A stretch of DNA of 19,544 nt from an uncultured Woeseia sp. Lineage in GTDB: Bacteria; Pseudomonadota; Gammaproteobacteria; Steroidobacterales; Woeseiaceae. The notes below the pieces were generated by a model, which was not told the origin of the DNA, did no database searches, and worked only from the letters and a program-made list of their open reading frames with translations. The stretch spans positions 1-19,544 of the forward strand of contig CALALV010000144.1 of the NCBI GenBank assembly GCA_937925605.1, in the 5' to 3' direction. Both the position numbers and the translations under genes were made by a program. Below are positions 15,064 to 19,544 of this stretch, piece by piece; position 1 is the first letter of the stretch; every line of letters starts with the position of its first letter.

Positions 15064-15138
15064 GGGCCCGCACGCCGGGAAATGCCCCGGACCTCCGTTT
15101 TCGGAGTCGGCCCGGGACCTTTCCCGGCGCACGGACCC
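15064..15138 (-). repeat. 75-bp hairpin element, copy 1 (inverted, divergent stem)
   Basis: Read on the minus strand it matches the other three copies at both ends, in the CGA bulge, in the inner stem CTCCG/CGGAG and in the AAAA loop. Its mid-stem (positions 17-24 and their partners) is largely different. The outer stem still has 28 of 29 positions paired, counting five G.T pairs; the exception is G20/A56. Compared with copy 2, pairs 17/59, 18/58, 21/55, 23/53 and 24/52 change on both sides and still pair. The TCGCG-CTCCAC tail follows at +11, as after copy 4. Confidence 0.9.
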
Positions 15139-15140
15139 GC

Positions 15141-15162
15141 GCGGTGCGGCACGGCGCACCGC
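15141..15162. repeat. 8-bp perfect inverted repeat between hairpin copies 1 and 2
   Basis: GCGGTGCG (15141-15148) and CGCACCGC (15155-15162) pair around the 6-base loop GCACGG. No T tract follows. It lies 2 bases beyond copy 1 and is not repeated elsewhere in the window. The remaining stretch to 15242 shows no gene. Confidence 0.6.
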
Positions 15163-15242
15163 GTTATCGATGATTCGGGGCATCGCCGCGGTGATACTTG
15201 CTGCCGTGCCGGACAGCCGCGCAGGTCGTGGAACCTCCCCGA

Positions 15243-15317
15243 GGGCCCGTGCGCCGGGTGAGCCTTCGGGCCGACTCCGAAAACGGAGGTCCGAAGGCTC
15301 ACCCGGTGCGCGGGCCC
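15243..15317 (+). repeat. 75-bp hairpin element, copy 2
   Basis: Positions 1-29 pair with 47-75 without a mismatch (three G.T pairs at 8/68, 11/65 and 28/48). A 3-base bulge CGA (30-32) leads to the inner stem CTCCG/CGGAG with loop AAAA. Both arms end in GGGCCC. Outside the hairpin, GGTCGTGG (15224-15231) and CCACGACC (15337-15344) form a further inverted pair. It begins the 193-bp tandem array. Confidence 0.93.
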
Positions 15318-15435
15318 GGAAGTCACTGGCGCGCTACCACGACCTCCGACCCACCCGAACAAGCCTGCCAGGCCCACGCTGCGGAGGTGTTCGCCACCGA
15401 GCCACGGAAACGCGAAGTGCGGGGAGCAAGCACGA

Positions 15436-15510
15436 GGGCCTGCGTGCCGGGTAAGCCTTCGGGCCGACTCCGAAATTGGAGGTCCGAAGGCTTACCTGGT
15501 GCGCGGGCCC
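15436..15510 (+). repeat. 75-bp hairpin element, copy 3
   Basis: Same fold as copy 2, with all 29 outer positions paired. The 18/58 pair has changed from G-C to A-T by substitutions on both sides. Other differences (6, 8, 10, 62, 42) turn Watson-Crick pairs into G.T or the reverse, never into A.C. The loop is AAAT, closed by G37.T42. It starts exactly 193 bases after copy 2. Confidence 0.93.
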
Positions 15511-15628
15511 GGAAGCCTCTGGTGCGCTACCACGAACTCCGATCCACACGAACAAGCCTGCCAGGCCCACGCTGCGGAGGTGTTCGCCACCGAGCCACGG
15601 AAACGCGAAGTGCGGGGAGCAAGCACGA

Positions 15629-15703
15629 GGGCCTGCGTGCCGGGTAAGCCTTCGGGCCGACTCCGAAATTGGAGGTCCGAAAGCTCACCCGGTGCGCGGG
15701 CCC
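15629..15703 (+). repeat. 75-bp hairpin element, copy 4
   Basis: The left arm and loop are identical to copy 3. The right arm resembles copy 2 at position 58 and carries a private change at 54, leaving two A.C mismatches (18/58 and 22/54). This looks like a hybrid or decaying copy. It starts 193 bases after copy 3 and is followed by a diverged piece of the inter-hairpin spacer, TCGCGTTCCAC at 15715-15725. Confidence 0.92.
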
Positions 15704-15749
15704 GGAAGTGTCAATCGCGTTCCACGATGCGAGACCCGCGCGCGCCGAA

Positions 15750-15771
15750 CGCCCGCGGCGCGCCGCGGGCG
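15750..15771. repeat. 22-bp perfect palindrome downstream of the desaturase gene
   Basis: CGCCCGCGGCG and CGCCGCGGGCG are exact reverse complements with no spacer (15750-15771). It lies 18 bases beyond the desaturase stop, reading on the minus strand. There is no T tract on either side, so a classical terminator is not supported. It may still aid 3'-end formation. Confidence 0.55.
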
Positions 15772-15789
15772 AAGGACGGGCAAAGGAGT

Positions 15790-16962
15790 TCAGGCCGGCT
15801 GCAGCCGGTAGCTGCGCAGCCGCGCGGCGAAGTCTTCCAGCACCTTGATGCCGCTCGCCTCGGCCTCCGCGCACCATTCCCTGAGCTGCGCGATCAGCTT
15901 TTCGTTGCCGACGTTGGCGCCGTTCCACAGCGTGGTCAGGCGCTCGCGGAACTCGTGCACGGTGCGCAGCGCGGCGTTGTCAGACAGCAGCGTGGAAAGG
16001 CGTTCGCGGGCGCGCTCGTCGAGCAGAGCGGGCTGGCGGACGAGCAGGCGACGGGCGCGTTTCAATGCCGAGTCGCCGGCGGCTTTCTCACGGCGGAAGA
16101 CCGGCAGCGTCACCTGGCGGGTGTAATCGCGCAGGACGTGCATGCGGTTGACGACGATGGCGCGGACGTTCTCGAGATCCACGTGCAGGTCGGGGCGTGG
16201 CGCGATCTCCGGCCGCGGCGCGACCTTGCGCACTTTCGCGAGGCCGAGCGCGCGGAAGATGCAGATGTACATCCAGCCGATATCGAATTCCCAGGACCGT
16301 ACCGAGAACTTCGCCGAGGTCGGGAACGCGTGGTGATTGTTGTGCAGCTCCTCGCCGCCGACGATGAAGCCCCAGGGGACGAGGTTGGTGGCCGCGTCGT
16401 CGCATTCGAAGTTGCGGTAGCCGCTGTGGTGGCCGAGGCCGTTGATGACGCCGGCCGCGAACAGCGGCATCGCGATCATCTGCACGGCGATGATAATGAT
16501 GCCCGGCACGCCGAACAGCAGCAGGTCGGCGACGACGGTCGTAATGATTCCGAGGTTACGGTAACGCTGGTAGACGTTGCGCTCCATCCAGTCGTCGGGC
16601 GTGCCGCGGCCGAATTTCTCGAGCGTCTCGTTATTGCGCGTCTCGGCCTTGTACAGCTCGGCGCCTTCGAGCAGGACTTTCTTCAGGCCGAAGACCTGCG
16701 GGCTGTGCGGGTCGCCGTCGGTCTCGCAGAAGGCATGGTGCTTGCGGTGCACGGCGACCCATTCGCGGGTCAGCATGCCCGAGGTCGCCCAGATCCAGAA
16801 GCGGAAGAAATGCCTCAGGACCGGGTGCAGGTCGAGCGAACGGTGCGCGGCGTCGCGGTGCAGGTACAGCGTCACCGCCATCATCGTGATCTGCACCAGC
16901 ACCAGGGCGGCGATGACGTAGCCCCAGAATGACAGGCCGAGCAATCCGTACAAGTAGTCCAT
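15790..16962 (-). CDS. Integral-membrane acyl (delta-9-type) fatty acid desaturase
   Basis: A 390-residue di-iron membrane desaturase. The three histidine boxes are HRDAAH (35-40), HRKHH (72-76) and HNNHH (207-211), with hydrophobic helices before box 1, at about 137-175, and around the GVINGLGHHSGYRNFE segment. Such enzymes insert a cis double bond, usually delta-9, into acyl-CoA or lipid-bound acyl chains, using oxygen and an external electron donor. They resemble the DesA/DesB-type proteins of Pseudomonas. A hydrophilic helical C-terminal tail (about 290-390) extends past the catalytic core. The gene sits between rpmG and mutM, which are adjacent in E. coli, and is divergent from mutM with a 174-base gap. 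Exact substrate unknown. Confidence 0.92.
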   Translation of the reverse strand: MDYLYGLLGLSFWGYVIAALVLVQITMMAVTLYLHRDAAHRSLDLHPVLRHFFRFWIWATSGMLTREWVAVHRKHHAFCETDGDPHSPQVFGLKKVLLEGAELYKAETRNNETLEKFGRGTPDDWMERNVYQRYRNLGIITTVVADLLLFGVPGIIIIAVQMIAMPLFAAGVINGLGHHSGYRNFECDDAATNLVPWGFIVGGEELHNNHHAFPTSAKFSVRSWEFDIGWMYICIFRALGLAKVRKVAPRPEIAPRPDLHVDLENVRAIVVNRMHVLRDYTRQVTLPVFRREKAAGDSALKRARRLLVRQPALLDERARERLSTLLSDNAALRTVHEFRERLTTLWNGANVGNEKLIAQLREWCAEAEASGIKVLEDFAARLRSYRLQPA

Positions 16963-16981
16963 GCAATAATTCCGTGGTCGA

Positions 16982-17009
16982 TTGAAGTGGCGCGAGCGGC
17001 CACTATAAC
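16982..17009 (+). promoter_or_regulatory. Predicted promoter of mutM
   Basis: TTGAAG (16982-16987) and TATAAC (17004-17009) are separated by 16 bases. Transcription would begin near 17016, leaving a leader of about 120 bases before mutM. The -10 region overlaps a possible minus-strand -10 for the desaturase gene and is framed by a 9-bp inverted repeat. Confidence 0.55.
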
Positions 17010-17023
17010 GAACGGCTCGCGCC
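16989..17023. promoter_or_regulatory. Inverted repeat framing overlapping divergent -10 elements (candidate operator)
   Basis: GGCGCGAGC (16989-16997) and GCTCGCGCC (17015-17023) are exact reverse complements separated by 17 bases. The -10 for mutM (TATAAC, 17004-17009) and a minus-strand TATAGT for the desaturase gene (17008-17003, with weak -35 CTGTCG at 17031-17026) both lie inside. The layout suits a repressor site controlling one or both promoters; no known operator is recognised. Confidence 0.45.
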
Positions 17024-17136
17024 GCCGACAGGACCGGTTCACGATTTCCGGCAGTCTGCCGGATTCGTGTGCCGGTACGCTTACAGACAGCCCGGCGGAC
17101 AGCCCGTTCCGCACCTCCCGCCGCAATTGGTCCAGG

Positions 17137-17949
17137 ATGCCCGAATTACCCGAAGTCGAAACGAGCCGCCGCGGCATACGCCCCTACGTCCTCGGCCAGA
17201 CCGTGCTCGAGGTCGTCGTGCGCGAACGGCGGCTGCGCTGGCCCGTGCCCGACGGTCTCGAGGCGCGGCTCGCCGGCGAGCCTATCCGGCGGCTGGAGCG
17301 GCGCGCCAAGTACCTGCTGTTCGGCACCGATGCCGGCACCGCGCTCGTGCACCTCGGCATGTCCGGCAGCCTGCGCATCATCGAGCCCGACGAGCCGCCC
17401 GGGCGGCACGACCACGTCGACATCCGCCTGGGCAACGGCAAGGCGCTGCGCTTCCGCGACCCGCGCCGCTTCGGCTCGCTGCTGTGGGCGGAACCCGGCG
17501 AGCTGCACCCGCTGCTCGCGAAGCTCGGGCCGGAGCCGCTAGCCGACGGCTTCGACGGCGACTGGCTGTGGCAGCGCGCGCGCGGGCGCCGGGTCGCGAT
17601 CAAGTCTTTCATCATGAACGCGGAAGTCGTCGTCGGCGTCGGCAACATCTACGCGAGCGAGGCCTTGTTCGAGGCCGGCATACACCCGCTGCGACAGGCG
17701 CAGCGCGTCTCGCGCGTGCGTATGCAGCGCCTGGCCACGGCGATCCGCGACGTGCTGAACCGTGCGCTCGCGGCCGGCGGCACGACGCTGAGAGACTTTT
17801 CGGGGGGCACCGGCGAACCGGGCTACTTCCGCCAGCAGCTGAACGTCTACGAGCGGGCCGGACGGCCGTGCCGGCGCTGCGGCAAGCCGGTGCGGGCGCG
17901 GGTGATCGGCCAGCGCTCGAGCTACTACTGCACGAGCTGCCAAGCCTAG
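17137..17949 (+). CDS. mutM: Formamidopyrimidine-DNA glycosylase (Fpg)
   Basis: A 270-residue bifunctional glycosylase/AP lyase that removes 8-oxoguanine and formamidopyrimidines. The start is fixed because the catalytic residues are Pro and Glu right after Met (MPELPEVE). Also visible are the catalytic Lys (K58 counting Met, in RRAKYLLF), HLGMSGSLR, the intercalation segment RDPRRFGS, the helix-two-turn-helix GVGNIYASEALF, and a C-terminal zinc finger with four cysteines (CRRC and CTSC about 20 residues apart). E. coli Fpg is 269 residues. Its stop lies one base from the stop of convergent coaD. The sequence before the ATG is a poor ribosome site. Confidence 0.97.
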   Translation: MPELPEVETSRRGIRPYVLGQTVLEVVVRERRLRWPVPDGLEARLAGEPIRRLERRAKYLLFGTDAGTALVHLGMSGSLRIIEPDEPPGRHDHVDIRLGNGKALRFRDPRRFGSLLWAEPGELHPLLAKLGPEPLADGFDGDWLWQRARGRRVAIKSFIMNAEVVVGVGNIYASEALFEAGIHPLRQAQRVSRVRMQRLATAIRDVLNRALAAGGTTLRDFSGGTGEPGYFRQQLNVYERAGRPCRRCGKPVRARVIGQRSSYYCTSCQA

Positions 17950-17950
17950 C

Positions 17951-18430
17951 TTACTTACAGCGCTCCAGCAGCGCGTCCTTGACGTTCGGCGGCACGAACT
18001 CGCTGATGTCGCCGCCGAGCTTCGCGATCTCGCGGACCAGGCTCGAGGAGATGTAGGTGTAGGTTTCCGTCGGGGTCAGGAACGCGGTCTCGACGTCGTC
18101 GGTCAGGTGCCGGTTCATGTTGGCGAGCTGGAACTCGTACTCGAAGTCGGAGATGGCGCGCAGGCCGCGGACGATCACGGCGAGGCCGTGCTCCAGCGCG
18201 AAGTCGATCGTCAGGCCCTCGTAGCCCGTCACTTCCACGTTGTCGAATTCGGCGAGCGCCTCGCGCGCGAGTGCGACGCGCTCGTCCAGCGTGAACATCG
18301 GCTCCTTGCCGGGGTTCGCGGCGACCGCGACGACCACCTTGTCGAACAGGCGGCGGGCGCGCCGCACGAGGTCCTCGTGGCCGAGCGTGATCGGGTCGAA
18401 GGTGCCCGGGTACATCGCACTGACGGTCAT
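17951..18430 (-). CDS. coaD: Phosphopantetheine adenylyltransferase
   Basis: A 159-residue nucleotidyltransferase (E. coli also 159) catalysing the penultimate CoA step, 4'-phosphopantetheine plus ATP to dephospho-CoA. It has the T/HxGH motif in YPGTFDPITLGH (H18), RGLRAISDFEYEFQLANMN in the middle and the ISSSLVREIA motif (ISST/SxxVR class) near residue 128. An AAGGAGG ribosome site overlaps the end of rsmD just before the ATG, so the two genes are probably co-transcribed, as in many proteobacteria. With coaBC, the window encodes three of the five CoA steps. Confidence 0.97.
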   Translation of the reverse strand: MTVSAMYPGTFDPITLGHEDLVRRARRLFDKVVVAVAANPGKEPMFTLDERVALAREALAEFDNVEVTGYEGLTIDFALEHGLAVIVRGLRAISDFEYEFQLANMNRHLTDDVETAFLTPTETYTYISSSLVREIAKLGGDISEFVPPNVKDALLERCK

Positions 18431-18441
18431 GCCATCCTCCT

Positions 18442-19029
18442 TCAGCCGGCGGCGACCAGCAGGTAGCGCACCTGCCCGGCCTGCCGGTCCTTCAGTACCT
18501 GCCAGCCGGCGGGCAACGCCGGCTGCGGATCGTTGCGTCCAAGTTCGAGGTAGACGCGCGCGTCGTCTGCCAGCCAGTTGCGCTCTGCGAGCAGTCTACA
18601 CAAGTCGTCGAGCAGGCGGTCGCGGTACGGGGGATCGAGGAACACGACGTCGTAGGCGCGCGGCGACTCGCGCGCGAGCCAGTCGACGGCGTCGGCCTGG
18701 ACGATCTCCGCGTCCGCAGCGCCGAGTGTGGCGGGCGCCTCGCGCAGCGTGCGGAGGGCCGGCGCGTGTGCGTCGAGCAGCGTCACTGAGCGCGCGCCGC
18801 GAGACAGCGCCTCGAAGCCGAGCGCGCCGGTGCCCGCGCAGGCATCGAGGCAGCGCGCGCCCTCGATGCGCGGTTCCAGCCAGTTGAACAGCGTCTCGCG
18901 CACGCGCTCCGCGGTCGGCCGCAGCCCGGGCAGCGCCGTGACCGGCAACAGACGACGCCGCCACTTTCCCGCTACAATGCGCAGCCGTCCCGGTCGTGTC
19001 GCGCGCTGACGGCGCGGCGTTTTCGCCAT
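18442..19029 (-). CDS. rsmD: 16S rRNA (guanine(966)-N(2))-methyltransferase RsmD
   Basis: A 195-residue SAM-dependent methyltransferase (E. coli 198) acting on G966 of 16S rRNA in the 30S subunit. The N-terminal RIVAGKWRRRLL and RPTAERVRETLFNWL are diagnostic. SAM motif I is CLDACAGTGALGFEA from residue 60, and the N2-guanine catalytic motif DPPY is at 132-135. It starts 83 bases from the divergent ftsY, the E. coli arrangement, and is followed by coaD after 11 bases. The region upstream shows no clear promoter. Confidence 0.95.
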   Translation of the reverse strand: MAKTPRRQRATRPGRLRIVAGKWRRRLLPVTALPGLRPTAERVRETLFNWLEPRIEGARCLDACAGTGALGFEALSRGARSVTLLDAHAPALRTLREAPATLGAADAEIVQADAVDWLARESPRAYDVVFLDPPYRDRLLDDLCRLLAERNWLADDARVYLELGRNDPQPALPAGWQVLKDRQAGQVRYLLVAAG

Positions 19030-19112
19030 GGCTCCCCCGTCGTCCCGGCGGATCGCGCCGCCGGCCGGTTCGGAGTGTAACGCGCATTACGCATCGCTGA
19101 CGGAGCGAGCCT

Positions 19113-19544
19113 TTGTTCGGCAGGAAGAAAGACAGCGAGAAGGACGGCAGGCAGGGCTTCGTCGCGCGCCTGCGCGCACGCCTGAACCGCGGCGACAGCT
19201 GGCTCACCTACGACCTCGCGAACCTCGTGCCCGGCGGGCGCATCGACGAGGACGTCATCGACGAACTCGAGTCGCGGCTGGTCATGGCGGACGTCGGCGT
19301 CGAGACGGCCGGGCGCATCGTCAACGGGCTGCACGACAAGCTCGCGCGCAAGCAGCTCAAGGACACCGACGCGTTGCTCGATGCGTTGCGCCGCTCGCTG
19401 CTCGACCTGCTCGAGCCGGTGGAAAAGCCGCTGGTGCCGGACTGCGCCGACGGCCCCTTCGTGATCCTGATGGTCGGCGTCAACGGCGCCGGCAAGACGA
19501 CGACGATCGGCAAGCTCGCGCGCCGCTTCCTCGACGAGGGGCGC
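19113..19544 (+). CDS. ftsY: Signal recognition particle receptor FtsY (5' part, runs off window)
   Basis: 144 codons are present before the window ends. FtsY is the SRP receptor GTPase that delivers ribosome-nascent chains to the SecYEG translocon. The N domain (about 15-100) shows TYDLANLVPGGRIDEDVIDE and LESRLVMADVGVETAGRIV, and the G1 P-loop GVNGAGKTTT lies at 122-131. The start is TTG at 19113, giving MFGRKK, with GGAG (19102-19105) 7 bases upstream. Unlike E. coli FtsY, which has a long acidic A domain before N, only about 15 charged residues precede the N domain here. In E. coli ftsE and ftsX follow; that cannot be checked here. Confidence 0.95.
   Translation, partial: MFGRKKDSEKDGRQGFVARLRARLNRGDSWLTYDLANLVPGGRIDEDVIDELESRLVMADVGVETAGRIVNGLHDKLARKQLKDTDALLDALRRSLLDLLEPVEKPLVPDCADGPFVILMVGVNGAGKTTTIGKLARRFLDEGR

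Larger units (their letters stand above)
15243..15703 (+). repeat. Tandem array with 193-bp period (two full units plus a third hairpin)
   Basis: Units start at 15243, 15436 and 15629. Each full unit is a 75-bp hairpin plus a 118-bp spacer. The spacers differ at about six positions near their left end. From 15356 to 15488 the first repeat is identical to 15549-15681 (133 bases), indicating recent duplication or gene conversion. Because 193 is not a multiple of three, any reading frame shifts between units, so the open frames across this region are not coding. The spacers are copies of one another, which rules out CRISPR. Confidence 0.93.

Noticed and set aside
15064..15703. Integron attC sites
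   Set aside because: Length and bulged hairpin form are suggestive, but the required R'/R'' core sequences (RYYYAAC and GTTRRRY) are absent, and no cassette genes or integron integrase are present. The nearby tyrosine recombinase is ordinary XerC.
15243..15710. CRISPR array
   Set aside because: Repeats are 75 bp and the 118-bp spacers are near-identical copies rather than unique sequences. No cas genes are nearby.
15170..15811. Several open reading frames across the hairpin array (for example 15198-15647 and 15499-16932)
   Set aside because: They read through palindromic repeats. The 193-bp period shifts the frame by one base per unit, so the repeated peptide appears in different frames. 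The longest one continues antisense through the desaturase gene.

Overview
The window is a GC-rich bacterial chromosome segment carrying housekeeping genes, with almost no accessory content. Gene content and order point to a gammaproteobacterium. The order DUF484-xerC-hslV-hslU-DUF971-ubiE-ubiJ-ubiB is typical of that class. The stretch pyrE ... dut-coaBC | radC-rpmB-rpmG ... mutM, coaD follows the E. coli order pyrE-slmA-dut-coaBC-radC-rpmB-rpmG-mutM-coaD. rsmD divergent from ftsY is also the E. coli arrangement. I cannot place the organism below class from this sequence alone.

Layout. (1) 1-6475, + strand: the tail of a DUF484 gene, xerC (chromosome dimer resolution), hslV and hslU (ATP-dependent protease), then a tightly overlapping run DUF971-ubiE-ubiJ-ubiB (ubiquinone biosynthesis). 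(2) 6564-7697, +: trmB (tRNA m7G46 methyltransferase) and a small DUF6763-like protein. (3) 10156-7699, - strand: an exodeoxyribonuclease III homologue, an AmpG-type muropeptide permease and a small Rieske protein, joined by 4-base overlaps. (4) 10319-11693, +: pyrE and a secreted DUF4124 coiled-coil protein. (5) 13535-11717, -: coaBC and dut. (6) 13687-14885, +: radC, then rpmB-rpmG with a good promoter and a strong intrinsic terminator. (7) 14886-15789: the only long non-coding stretch. It holds four 75-bp hairpin elements, three of them in a 193-bp tandem array. (8) 16962-15790, -: a membrane fatty-acid desaturase, divergent from mutM (+). (9) coaD and rsmD (-), convergent with mutM, and the 5' part of ftsY (+) running off the end.

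The most unusual content is the hairpin family between rpmG and the desaturase gene. All four copies are exactly 75 bp with the same fold: a 29-pair outer stem, a 3-nt CGA bulge, a 5-bp inner stem and a 4-nt loop. Copies differ by paired, compensating substitutions. Read in the element's own orientation, the non-Watson-Crick pairs are almost all G.T rather than A.C. That strand bias suggests selection on a folded single strand (RNA, or one strand of DNA) rather than on a double-stranded palindrome. The array and the desaturase gene sit exactly where an otherwise E. coli-like gene order is interrupted.

Secondary points: a nuclease-competent relative of Pseudomonas Crc at the pyrE locus, a probable CTG start for the AmpG gene, a 9-bp inverted repeat around a shared -10 region between the desaturase gene and mutM, a hairpin in the rpmB leader, and a long low-complexity linker in CoaBC.
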